A DNA stretch of 24,975 nt from JAUILA01 sp964563925. GTDB taxonomy: Bacteria > Bacteroidota > Bacteroidia > Cytophagales > Cyclobacteriaceae. Below are positions 1-8,704 of this stretch, piece by piece (position 1 is the first letter of the stretch; the number at the start of each line of letters is the position of its first letter). The notes under the pieces were generated by a model that saw only the letters and a program-made list of their open reading frames with translations, did not search any database and was not told where the DNA came from. A program made the position numbers and the translations under genes. The stretch covers positions 1 to 24,975 of the forward strand of contig CAZLZD010000060.1 in assembly GCA_964563925.1 (NCBI GenBank), written 5' to 3'.

Positions 1-2703
1 GAAGTAGGCCTTTTTTTCCTTTTCAGCCACTGCGTCATTAAACACGGTGCGGTAATGCTCACGGTATTTTTCCAGGTAGCTGTCGAGCGCATCCAGGTCT
101 GCGGGTGTAAGCGGACCGGAAGTCCCGGCAACAATAAAATCAGGCAGTCCGTCGCGAAATTCCTCGCCCGACAAGTAGCCTTTAAGCAGCCGGATATTTT
201 CGTTACGTTCGCGTTGCAGACTGTCAATCGAGCCATTCTCCTTGAGCCACAACACCTTTTCCTTAAGGTGTGGCTGTATATAGGCCGCCTTGAAGTCGGA
301 TTCCGCTTCAGTCATTTCCAGGTCATAATACAAATATTCGTACCCGTTATTTTTGAACTGGTAAACCGCCATGGCTTCATAGGCCCAGCGGGAGGCCATC
401 ATATCAGCTACTACCGGGACCTTCCCCTTGGTGCTGATCATATTGTTCAGCCGGTCAAAGCTGAACAGCAGTCCGCTCAGGATCATCTGCGGGATCAGTA
501 CGAGCGGGATCATGATATACACGGTCACTGCCGACCGGAAGGCGGACGAAATATTTAATCCGAGTACATTGGCAAAACAGGAGGTGGTGAACAACACGAA
601 CCAGAAAGCCAGGGTCATATCATGGATCTCGAGAATAAGGTTTCCGACGAGAACAAATGACAGGGTTTGAATGGCCGACAGGAAAAACAGCAGGCCAAGT
701 TTTGATACCAGATAGCTGTTCCAGCTGAGGTTCAGAAACGACTCCCGTTTAAGGATTTTCCGGTCCCGGATAATCTCCTCCGCACTCACCGTAAGCCCCA
801 TAAAAAGTGCCACAATGATGCTCATCAGCATGAATGCAGGGATATTCTCGTTAAAACGGAAGACATAGGCCTCGCCGGAGGGACTGCTTTTGTACCGGAT
901 GATAAAAGCAAGGATCAGTGCCAGCAGGGGTGCTTCAAGCAGGTTGATCAGCAGGTATTGTTTGTTGGCGATTTTGGACAGGAAGTCACGGGTCAGAAAG
1001 ACCACACTCTGTTTAATCCGTGAAGGGATGGAGAGTGATTGCGGTGGATTCTCCTGTATATCCTCAATGTTTTCCGGGATGAATTTTTCCTTGAAATGCT
1101 CATGCCATCCCTGGGGGCTTATTTTCCGTTTGGTGGTTAGCTGGCCGTATTCATCCACGACCCGTGCTTCGATGATATTAAATATTTGTTCAGGGTTGAC
1201 ATTACCGCAGCTGTCACACTGGCCCCGTTCGCTGTCCACCTGGTTGGTGACCTGCTTGAAGTAGGTCACGGCGGCAACGGGGTTGCCATAAAATACCGGG
1301 AAGCCGCCCGTATCCATGATATACATCTTATCAAACATCTTGTAGATGTCTGAAGATGGCTGGTGGATCACGACGAATATCAGTTTGCCCTTAAGGGACA
1401 GTTCTTTCAGCAGGTCAATCACATTCTCCGAGTCACGCGAAGAAAGGCCGGAGGTTGGCTCATCCACAAACAACACAGCCGGTTCGCGAATAAGTTCGAG
1501 TGCAATATTCAAACGCTTCCGCTGACCGCCGCTGATCGTCTTATCAAGGGGATTTCCCACCTTGAGGTCCTTGCGCTGGTCAAGCCCCAGGCTGGCCAGC
1601 ACACGAAGAACGCGCTCCCGGATCTCCTCATCCGTCGAATCTGCGAAGCAGAGCTTTGCATTATAGTAGAGGTTGTCAAATACGGTAAGTTCTTCGATCA
1701 GCAGGTCATCCTGTGAAACATACCCGATAACGCCGCGCACCTGGTCTTTATTCCGGTGTATATCGATGCCGTTAATACGTACGGTCCCGGTACCGGGGTC
1801 CTCAATCCCGGCCATGACATTCATTAATGTCGTTTTTCCCGCACCACTGGCGCCCATAATCCCGATCAGGCGGCCTGGCCCTTCCGAAATATGAACATCC
1901 CTCAGGCCTATGGCCCCGTTGGGGAACCGGAATTCTTCGATATCGGCGTTAAATGAAAGTTTTGTGGTACGAATCTCTTCATTGAACAGGGATACAAGGT
2001 CACTGTAATACAGTGCGGCACCCTGAGGGGTTTTGATCGTACTTCCGTGGGAGAACAGGTATACCCTGTCGGGCTGCATGATAAATCCGTTCAGGACAAT
2101 TTCATCACGCCCCACATAACGGGAAAAATACATATCGACGCTGCGTATGCGCAGGAATAAAAGCGTTCCGTTTATATCCTCGCGCAGATGCTTACTGCTG
2201 GTTTCCCGGCTTTGGTCGGTATCATCGACAACCAGGATATCATCAAAATCGAGACTGTCGGCGTCATCCTTAATGACAAAGCTCTCGATCATCTTGTATT
2301 CAGCCTTATCTATATTAAAGACCGTGCTGATGGTATCGATGATCTCCATGCGCTGCGGGGTGAAATTTTTATCCGACCCCACCAACTCCAGAATTTTGAT
2401 CAGTACCACGACCTTCTGCTTCTGGGTCAGGGTTTTGTTGATCTTCCGGCACAGACCGAGGGTTTTTACCGAATCCCGGACGGAGGTGAGCTTTTTCTTC
2501 TTCTCGCCCTCGTCGCTGTCGTCTGTTTCCCCATACCCTGAAAACTGGTCATAGAGCACAAGGTATTCCCTGACCGTGTCTTCATCCAGTTCCTTTTTAA
2601 AGAAACTGATAACGAAATCACGTTCTTTCTCGGTCACACCACCATCCTGTTTGGTGATAATCGCAAAAAGTTGGGTTAGCGCTTTTAGTATTTCCTCACT
2701 CAT
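1..2703 (-). CDS. ABCG-type ABC transporter, ATPase fused to permease, TerB-like N-terminus (3' end outside window)
   Basis: An open frame of 901 codons runs from ATG at 2703 through the left edge without a stop, so the C-terminus is missing. Residues 1-150 are helical and resemble the TerB/tellurite-resistance fold (KQKVVVLIKILELVGSDKNF, then a helical repeat). Residues about 175-245 form a beta-rich linker. The ATPase follows, with Walker A GASGAGKT (about 284-291), signature ISGGQRKR (about 388), Walker B VLFVDEP (about 410) and H-loop VIHQP (about 444). A CDSCGN pair near residue 495 could bind metal. Hydrophobic segments of an ABC-2 permease span about residues 575-770, and a charged helical region follows. 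The ATPase-then-permease order on one chain is that of the ABCG/White family; the substrate is unknown. It starts 28 bases after siaC as the last visible gene of the operon, so it may be the output of the upstream switch (inference). Confidence 0.93.
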   Translation of the reverse strand, partial: MSEEILKALTQLFAIITKQDGGVTEKERDFVISFFKKELDEDTVREYLVLYDQFSGYGETDDSDEGEKKKKLTSVRDSVKTLGLCRKINKTLTQKQKVVVLIKILELVGSDKNFTPQRMEIIDTISTVFNIDKAEYKMIESFVIKDDADSLDFDDILVVDDTDQSRETSSKHLREDINGTLLFLRIRSVDMYFSRYVGRDEIVLNGFIMQPDRVYLFSHGSTIKTPQGAALYYSDLVSLFNEEIRTTKLSFNADIEEFRFPNGAIGLRDVHISEGPGRLIGIMGASGAGKTTLMNVMAGIEDPGTGTVRINGIDIHRNKDQVRGVIGYVSQDDLLIEELTVFDNLYYNAKLCFADSTDEEIRERVLRVLASLGLDQRKDLKVGNPLDKTISGGQRKRLNIALELIREPAVLFVDEPTSGLSSRDSENVIDLLKELSLKGKLIFVVIHQPSSDIYKMFDKMYIMDTGGFPVFYGNPVAAVTYFKQVTNQVDSERGQCDSCGNVNPEQIFNIIEARVVDEYGQLTTKRKISPQGWHEHFKEKFIPENIEDIQENPPQSLSIPSRIKQSVVFLTRDFLSKIANKQYLLINLLEAPLLALILAFIIRYKSSPSGEAYVFRFNENIPAFMLMSIIVALFMGLTVSAEEIIRDRKILKRESFLNLSWNSYLVSKLGLLFFLSAIQTLSFVLVGNLILEIHDMTLAFWFVLFTTSCFANVLGLNISSAFRSAVTVYIMIPLVLIPQMILSGLLFSFDRLNNMISTKGKVPVVADMMASRWAYEAMAVYQFKNNGYEYLYYDLEMTEAESDFKAAYIQPHLKEKVLWLKENGSIDSLQRERNENIRLLKGYLSGEEFRDGLPDFIVAGTSGPLTPADLDALDSYLEKYREHYRTVFNDAVAEKEKKAYF

Positions 2704-2731
2704 TTTCCCGCGTTGACCTGGTTTACACTAG

Positions 2732-3094
2732 TTAATAGGTTTTGAACTCGAAAGGTATCTCCACAAGTTCGGAGAATTCCTCCCCGGCCTCTTCCATATC
2801 CTCGTCATCTTCGTGGAAGTACCAGTGAATGGTCATCCCGTCGATGTCTTCGAGGGCTGAAAGCACATCCAGAATAAGCTTGGAGGAAGCAGTGTTGAAA
2901 TATTCAAGTTTAAAAACGAAATCCGTTGAGGGATTCGGGTCTGCGGCATAGTCATCAAGCCAGTCAAGTACAGGCTGATAGAATTCGGCAGAATCCTCGG
3001 GCAGGGAACGTCCGGATATTTCAAATATCCCGTTTCCTTTATCGAGTATTATTTTTGGGGTATCCTCAGTACCTTCAAGATTTAATATTTCCAT
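2732..3094 (-). CDS. siaC: SiaC-family regulatory phosphoprotein (DUF1987)
   Basis: This 120-residue protein is of family length and fits SiaC/DUF1987. In Pseudomonas aeruginosa SiaC is phosphorylated on Thr68 by SiaB and dephosphorylated by SiaA, and unphosphorylated SiaC activates the diguanylate cyclase SiaD. Here the conserved segment EYFNTASSK places a threonine exactly at residue 68. The fold is the expected small alpha/beta type, like an anti-sigma-factor antagonist, with a very acidic C-terminal third (HEDDEDMEEAGEE). The gene lies 36 bases after the siaB homologue and 28 bases before the ABC transporter. No GGDEF gene is in the window, so its target is unknown. Family assignment is firm; the partner is inferred. 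Confidence 0.88.
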   Translation of the reverse strand: MEILNLEGTEDTPKIILDKGNGIFEISGRSLPEDSAEFYQPVLDWLDDYAADPNPSTDFVFKLEYFNTASSKLILDVLSALEDIDGMTIHWYFHEDDEDMEEAGEEFSELVEIPFEFKTY

Positions 3095-3130
3095 GATATT
3101 TTAATTTCAATTTGGAGTTAGACAAACGAT

Positions 3131-3661
3131 TCATGCTCGGGGAATCGAACATTTAAGACAGAAAAATGATGTTCCATTGTCGGTATCGACAAATTCGAAA
3201 TCCAGTTTTCTTCCGGATTTACGTGCCATATCGACAAAGCCGAGACCAGCACCTCCTTTATCGGATATCTCTGTATTCTTAATGATATCCTTGTAGAGTT
3301 GCTTAAGTCCATCCTTGTCCAGGCTGTTGATCCGTTCAAGGCTTTGACTCAGCTTTTCTTTTTCCTCAGACTTGATGGGGTTACCCGATATAATCGTGTA
3401 GTTATCCGCATCGCGTCCGATAAGAAAAATGGCTGCGTTGTCCTTATCTTCCTGATCGGCGTGCTTAACAATATTCTGCAAGCATTCCACCATCACGTTA
3501 AAAACTTTACGTTTGATGGAAGACTCCTCACCGGTAGAGTCCATATTTCGCTCGGCCATTGCCAACACTGATTTAGTGATTTCCTGGGTAAACTCCCCTT
3601 CGTAAACCAGTATGAGGTGTTGGTCGACCATAGTCTGGTGTAAATCAAAAATATACCTCAT
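3131..3661 (-). CDS. siaB: SiaB-family protein kinase (DUF6272), GHKL-like
   Basis: This 176-residue protein matches the SiaB kinase family, which phosphorylates SiaC. It has the signs of a degenerate GHKL ATPase: an N-box-like helix with E59 and N63 (VECLQNIVKHA), an SGNP segment around N94 where classical kinases have DxGxG, a glycine-rich lid KGGAGLGFVDMARKSG (about 135-150), and a terminal beta strand GTSFFCLKC. There is no membrane segment, so it is cytosolic. It lies between the phosphatase (62 bases upstream) and siaC (36 bases downstream), the order expected of a kinase/phosphatase/substrate switch. ATG at 3661 gives the family length; Met11 is a less likely start. Assignment rests on the motifs and on the neighbouring SiaC. 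Confidence 0.83.
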   Translation of the reverse strand: MRYIFDLHQTMVDQHLILVYEGEFTQEITKSVLAMAERNMDSTGEESSIKRKVFNVMVECLQNIVKHADQEDKDNAAIFLIGRDADNYTIISGNPIKSEEKEKLSQSLERINSLDKDGLKQLYKDIIKNTEISDKGGAGLGFVDMARKSGRKLDFEFVDTDNGTSFFCLKCSIPRA

Positions 3662-3723
3662 GAGTGTTTTAATTAGTTACGTGAAACAATGTTTATATAT
3701 GATAAATAAGAGGTCATGAATAG

Positions 3724-6700
3724 TTAAAATTTAATACCGATCAGCAGCATATCATCGGTCTGACTTTCTTCCCCTTTCCAGTCCTCCCATTCCTTGTCAA
3801 ATATCTCATACGCTTTCGTCATAGGTTTTGTGTGAATCTTCGTGATCATCTCCCGCAGACGCTTCGGACCAAACTTACGGTTCTGAGGTCCGCCGAACTG
3901 ATCAGGGAATCCATCCGAACAGAAGAATATAGAGTCACCCTTCGTCAGGGAGATCTCGTTATTTGTGAAGTTTGTCTGATTCTTGTAAATCCCTCCGCCG
4001 ATGGCAAATTTATTACCTTTGATTTCTTCCATTTCGCCCTTTTTCATAATGTAGAGCGATCGGTGGGCACCGGCAAATTCCACTTTACGGTTCTTCGTAT
4101 CGATCTTACACAGGGCGATGTCCATACCGTCCTTGGTACGTGAATCATCCTGATCCTGGCGCAGCGTGGTGGTCACACCGTCATCCAGAATATCCAGAAT
4201 TTTACCCGGATCGGAGATCTTACGGCTGCGAACAATGTCATTGAGCAGGAAGTACCCGATGAGCGACAGGAGCGCACCCGGCACACCGTGACCCGTACAA
4301 TCGACCGCGGCGATATACAGAATGTCTCCCACCTGGACGTACCACGGGAAATCCCCGCTGACCACATCCTTCGGCTTGTAAAGAATGAACGAATCCGGGA
4401 GGGCTTTCCTGATCACCGTGTTGTCCGGGAGAATAGCATTCTGGATTCTCTTGGCATAATTGATACTGTCCGCGATCTTTTTGTTCTTGTTCTGGATTTC
4501 CATCTCAATCAGCTTACGCTGAGTGATGTCATGGGAGACTACCAGTACGGATTCAAAGGAATTATTCTCATCGTATTCCGGAATGGCATTAACCTGCATG
4601 ATCCGGTCGCCCATTTCCGTAGGGAAGTCCATCTCAGTGCTTACTTTGTCGTCATTGGCTTTGACATCTTCGACGATTTGCAGCCACTGGTCAAGGATTG
4701 CCTTATTCAGGTCTGAGGCTTCCACCGGCTTGTTCAGGTATTCACCCGGCGTTTTTCCGGTGTATTCCTCGATCACAGGGTTGATGTAGGAGATCGCCCC
4801 GTGCTCCAGGCGAGTGATAAGGTCGGGAGAATTTTCCGAAAGTGCCTGCATTTTCGATCGCATACGTTGTTCCTGTTCTGCCCGCTTGCGCTCGGTGATA
4901 TTCTGTGAATTGACCACGAGTCCCCCGATAGCCGGGTTATCCAGGAAATTGTTTCCGGTGGCTTCCATCCAGATGAATTCCCCTTCCTTGGTACGGTATT
5001 CATACTGAAGGGTGACATGTTCGCCGGGATGTTCCAGCAGGGTTTTGAGCATGGAGGAGAATGCCTTGCGGCTTTCTTCGTGAACCTTCCCAAGGTCATT
5101 TTCCCCGATCATTTCATTCTGTGAATATCCCAGGATTGGCTCCACAGACGGACTGATGTATTTGATTGTGCCGTCTTTTTCATAGATCGTGATGACCTCA
5201 GAAGCATTCTCCAGCAAGAGCTGCATCCGTTTCTGCGTCCGGTTTACCTCTTCGATCTGTTCTTCGAGCCGCGCATTGGATCGCTGAAGTTCTTCCTGGG
5301 TCGCCTGCATCTCTTCGGCATTCTGACGCAGAATCTCCTGTTTTTCCTGGAGTTCCCCGCTCATTGCCTGTGATTCGGCGAGCAGCTTGCGTGTCCGTTC
5401 ATTGACCTTGATATTAAATACCGTGCGGGCCATAATTACCGAGAGCTCCTCGACGAAACGGACCTGGCTGGCATTGAATTTATTGAAACCGGCAAATTCC
5501 AGGGCGCCGTACACTTTTTCTTCGGCCACAAGCGGCACGATCAGCAAACAGGACGGCCTCTGATCCCCGAGGATTCCGGAGGTAATCGATACATAATTTT
5601 CGGGAACTTCGGTACGCAGGATGGTATCCTTTTCTGCCGCAGCCTGTCCGATCAGCCCTTCGGCAATTTTATATTCCCCTTTCAGGTATTTCTTTCGGCT
5701 GTAGGCAAAGCTTGAAGTAATCTGCAGGGTATGATTGTCATCATTCGCGTCACTTACCACATAAAACGCTCCCTGTACTGCGCCGATCTTGGCAATGATG
5801 TATTTGATCACCTCATCCCCGAGCGTTTCGAGGTTGTCTGAAGACCTGAGGATTTCCCCGATCTCTGCCACCCCGGTGACGATCCAGTTACGTTCCTTGT
5901 CTTTTTTCTCTGCGTCGATCAGGTTAGTACGCATGTTCAGCAAGGCATTTCCAAGGGAATCCTGTCCTGACATCGGACTGTACTGTGCGTCAAAGTTGCC
6001 TTCCCCGATCTCTTCGGCAAAGCGTGCTGTCTGCCGGAGTGATTTGGCAAGGTTGTCTACGCTGTCGGCCATTTCACCGAATTCATCGTTTGATTGCCTT
6101 TCCACTTTGGCAGGCAATATTCCCTGACCGAGCATTTCAATGTTGGCCTTAAGCGAATTGAGCGGGGAAGTCACCCGGCCTGCAAACACAAAGCATAAGC
6201 CAAGGGTGGCCAGCAGTATCAGCGAGCCTGAAACAAAGTAGCTGCCGACAGAGGCATTGGCGCTTGCATAAATTTCGTCCGAATCGATTTTGGCGATAAC
6301 ACCCCATTGGGTATCGGGTACCGGTGCATAGGCGGTAAGCACTGATTTTCCGCGGTAGTCAATATCAAAGGTGGCGCCTGATTCACCATTAAGGGCGGCC
6401 TGAGCGGCGACATTCTGCTTCTCATTGGCAGTAATTACCTCCACGCTGTCTTCGGGCTTGTGGCGCAGTTTATTCAGAAGGGATATACGTTTGGTTTTCT
6501 CATCCCTGCTGGCAATGATCACTTCGCCGGTCTCGCCAAGTCCGAGGGTATCGGAGAGAATGTTATTAAGTTTCTGGGCACTGACCTCATAAATAAGGAG
6601 CTGCTTCTCCGAGGTGGTGTTGACGGGTACCGCCGCAAAGAACGTATCGCCGTACACTTCGCTGAAATAGAGTCCGGCCGAGGCACTGGCTATGATCCTT

Positions 6701-7275
6701 GCCGGGTCCGGGAAATTCTGGTTATCAAGATCGGGATTGGTACTTTTGATTACCTGCCCACTGGTTTTGGTCAGGTGTACCTGATTGAGGCCGAATCCGG
6801 TTTTCAGCGTATTCAGTACTTCACCCAGGTCAGGCCCGGCTGATTCCGCCGGGGTATCTGCAAAGAGGTCAAAGCTGTCTTCTTCGGTGCTGTCATCGGA
6901 CATAGGGAAGTCCATGGCTTCTTCCCCGGAGAAATCACTGTCCTCTCCGCTGATTTCCTCATCCCCGAATTCTTCCTCCTCTGTATCGGAGACGATAAAA
7001 AAGTCCATGCCACCCCCGGCGTCACTGCTGATCCCGTCATTCTCGAGCAATTCGCTCTGACTGACATACTGCAGGTTACTCGACAGGTTGTTCAACATCA
7101 GAGATACCTCCAGGGCCTTGTTTTTGGCCAACAGGGAAAGGTTATCCTGGTATTTTTGTTCGACTGCCTGTCGATGCATATCAAAAGCCAGGTAGTGCGT
7201 GACCAGTACGGTCAGCAAAACCACGCCCATAATAAGCGCTGTGATCTTGGTTCGTATACTGAATTTCTTTCTCAT
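3724..7275 (-). CDS. siaA: SiaA-like membrane sensor phosphatase: Cache-HAMP-GAF-PAS-PAS-PP2C (SpoIIE)
   Basis: This is a 1183-residue sensor phosphatase. TM1 is about 11-31, the extracytoplasmic Cache-like domain about 32-345, and TM2 about 346-366. HAMP spans about 367-420 with a possible second HAMP to 455, GAF 465-622, a coiled coil 625-690, PAS 684-800, a second PAS 805-922, and PP2C/SpoIIE 940-1183. PP2C metal-site aspartates are visible at D975 (VVSGDF), D992 (AAVDCTGHGVPGALLS), D1121 (FFCSDGFPDQFGG) and D1174/D1175 (SQTDDMLLIG). Family proteins usually read SGDFYW; here it is SGDFPW. Residues about 97-135 are a strongly acidic insert in the sensor domain. SiaA of P. aeruginosa, also a HAMP-PP2C membrane protein, dephosphorylates SiaC. 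Here the input side is much larger, with added GAF and PAS domains. The gene starts 11 bases after the GAF protein. Substrate SiaC is inferred from adjacency. Confidence 0.9.
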   Translation of the reverse strand: MRKKFSIRTKITALIMGVVLLTVLVTHYLAFDMHRQAVEQKYQDNLSLLAKNKALEVSLMLNNLSSNLQYVSQSELLENDGISSDAGGGMDFFIVSDTEEEEFGDEEISGEDSDFSGEEAMDFPMSDDSTEEDSFDLFADTPAESAGPDLGEVLNTLKTGFGLNQVHLTKTSGQVIKSTNPDLDNQNFPDPARIIASASAGLYFSEVYGDTFFAAVPVNTTSEKQLLIYEVSAQKLNNILSDTLGLGETGEVIIASRDEKTKRISLLNKLRHKPEDSVEVITANEKQNVAAQAALNGESGATFDIDYRGKSVLTAYAPVPDTQWGVIAKIDSDEIYASANASVGSYFVSGSLILLATLGLCFVFAGRVTSPLNSLKANIEMLGQGILPAKVERQSNDEFGEMADSVDNLAKSLRQTARFAEEIGEGNFDAQYSPMSGQDSLGNALLNMRTNLIDAEKKDKERNWIVTGVAEIGEILRSSDNLETLGDEVIKYIIAKIGAVQGAFYVVSDANDDNHTLQITSSFAYSRKKYLKGEYKIAEGLIGQAAAEKDTILRTEVPENYVSITSGILGDQRPSCLLIVPLVAEEKVYGALEFAGFNKFNASQVRFVEELSVIMARTVFNIKVNERTRKLLAESQAMSGELQEKQEILRQNAEEMQATQEELQRSNARLEEQIEEVNRTQKRMQLLLENASEVITIYEKDGTIKYISPSVEPILGYSQNEMIGENDLGKVHEESRKAFSSMLKTLLEHPGEHVTLQYEYRTKEGEFIWMEATGNNFLDNPAIGGLVVNSQNITERKRAEQEQRMRSKMQALSENSPDLITRLEHGAISYINPVIEEYTGKTPGEYLNKPVEASDLNKAILDQWLQIVEDVKANDDKVSTEMDFPTEMGDRIMQVNAIPEYDENNSFESVLVVSHDITQRKLIEMEIQNKNKKIADSINYAKRIQNAILPDNTVIRKALPDSFILYKPKDVVSGDFPWYVQVGDILYIAAVDCTGHGVPGALLSLIGYFLLNDIVRSRKISDPGKILDILDDGVTTTLRQDQDDSRTKDGMDIALCKIDTKNRKVEFAGAHRSLYIMKKGEMEEIKGNKFAIGGGIYKNQTNFTNNEISLTKGDSIFFCSDGFPDQFGGPQNRKFGPKRLREMITKIHTKPMTKAYEIFDKEWEDWKGEESQTDDMLLIGIKF

Positions 7276-7286
7276 AACTTGATCCG

Positions 7287-8105
7287 TTAAGATTTCTTAG
7301 GGGTTGCTTTCGCTTTCGCCCTGGGTTTCGCTGCATCCGGGGAAAGGAAATTGCCCAGTTTCAAATGAGCCTCCTCGAGGGATTTGATGATCCGGCTGTC
7401 AGGCTCACTGAACGTACCGATCTCGCTCACAGCGATGGTTTTTCCATTTACCACGACCGGCAGAATGACCAGGTGCCGCGGAGCACTGGTCCCGAGTCCG
7501 GATACCACCCGCATACTATTCTCCGGCACATCATTAACCACCATTTTCTGTTGTGATTTCGCCACCTGTCCGACCAGGCCTTCCCCTGTTTCGTAGGAGA
7601 ATTTTTGCGATTCTCCCAGGGCGAGGGCGTAATGATGGGCCAGGGTAAGGTTATTATTCTCCCGGGTATATAATGCACCGGCCACGGCCTCCGATTTTTT
7701 ACAGATTCTTTCGAAAACATTTTTATAGAGTTCATCTGCGGCGGTTTCCTTTACCAGCAGGTCATCAATCCATGCCTCCCTGCTTTTTTCCTCCTCGGCT
7801 GTCTGCCGGTCCACTTCTTCCTGCTGTTCCTTCTGGCGCATGCGTTCCACATATACCTCCTGGACCTGGGTCTGGCGTGACAGGATGAGCAAGCCCACAA
7901 ATCCGGCGGCCATGGTGACGGCCATCAGGATCTGCACCCGTAAAACGAAAGGCTGTGCCCGTTCGACTTCTCCGGTGGAGAGCACCCCTGCCTGGAGGGC
8001 CAGGTCATTGGGAAGGCCAAAAAGGAGGTACAGGGTGGTCAGGGCACCTGCTGCGAACAGGAGCATGACCAATAAAGGAATTTGTCTGTTAAGTGCCGGT
8101 GTCAT
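7287..8105 (-). CDS. membrane-anchored GAF domain protein
   Basis: This is a 272-residue protein. Two membrane helices (about 9-30 and 57-76) flank a short extracytoplasmic loop, followed by a charged coiled coil (80-118), a GAF domain (about 120-255) and a lysine/alanine/proline-rich tail. The GAF core (EGLVGQVAKSQQK, VPENSMRVVSGLG) is clearly related to the GAF of the phosphatase encoded next (EGLIGQAAAEKD, VPENYVSITSGILG), which suggests the two arose by duplication or sense the same signal. There is no kinase, phosphatase or cyclase domain, so it is probably a sensor subunit or scaffold. Its ATG overlaps the cheB stop by four bases (ATGA), which implies translational coupling. The ligand is unknown. 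Confidence 0.8.
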   Translation of the reverse strand: MTPALNRQIPLLVMLLFAAGALTTLYLLFGLPNDLALQAGVLSTGEVERAQPFVLRVQILMAVTMAAGFVGLLILSRQTQVQEVYVERMRQKEQQEEVDRQTAEEEKSREAWIDDLLVKETAADELYKNVFERICKKSEAVAGALYTRENNNLTLAHHYALALGESQKFSYETGEGLVGQVAKSQQKMVVNDVPENSMRVVSGLGTSAPRHLVILPVVVNGKTIAVSEIGTFSEPDSRIIKSLEEAHLKLGNFLSPDAAKPRAKAKATPKKS

Positions 8106-8704
8106 AATACTTTTTTGTTTTTGTTCAAATTTTCCAAAAAGCCAATGATATGATCGATGCTGTACACGTGGTCGATATTGGTTAACTCGATGGCCGCTTT
8201 AGGCATGGTGTCAATCATGCATTCGGCAGGGTCCTGTACAATGGTAAGTCCGCCCTTGTCCTTCACCGCCTTCATTCCGTACCCGCCATCCCGGTTTGCA
8301 CCTGAAAGGAGGATCCCTACCATTTTTTCCCGGAAGGCATACGCTGCGGAGAAAAAGGTCAGGTCGATGGAAGGACGGCTGTTGTTTACCATTTCTTCCG
8401 TGGAAAGGCTGAAGTAATGGCCGAGCTCGACCGATAAATGATAATTTGCCGGGGCCAGGTAGACCTTGCCTTTTTTAATAGGCTGTTTGTCATAGGGCTC
8501 CACGATCTCGGGAATGCTTTTCAGGGAAAGAGCTTCCACGAACCCGTTCCGCACATGTTTCAGGCGGTGCAGGCACATAATGATCGGGATATCGAATGAA
8601 TCAGGTAAAGCGGACAGGATCTTCACAATACCCTGGAAGCTGCCGGCCGATCCACCGATTACGATGGCTTTATATCTGGTGCTATTTGAAGAATCCGGGC
8701 TCAC
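8102..8704 (-). CDS. cheB: CheB-type methylesterase without receiver domain
   Basis: A 200-residue stand-alone CheB catalytic domain. The catalytic triad is visible: S19 in GGSAGS, H46 in CLHR and D139 in SGANRDGG. Family CheB removes methyl esters from, or deamidates, glutamate side chains of chemoreceptors and is normally activated through an N-terminal receiver domain, which is absent here. The start is GTG at 8704, sharing one base with the cheR stop (TAGTG); the end overlaps the next gene by four bases. No CheA, CheW, CheY or classical chemoreceptor gene is in the window, so the substrate may be a protein of this operon (inference). Receiver-less CheB next to CheR is common in Bacteroidota signalling operons. 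Confidence 0.9.
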   Translation of the reverse strand: MSPDSSNSTRYKAIVIGGSAGSFQGIVKILSALPDSFDIPIIMCLHRLKHVRNGFVEALSLKSIPEIVEPYDKQPIKKGKVYLAPANYHLSVELGHYFSLSTEEMVNNSRPSIDLTFFSAAYAFREKMVGILLSGANRDGGYGMKAVKDKGGLTIVQDPAECMIDTMPKAAIELTNIDHVYSIDHIIGFLENLNKNKKVL

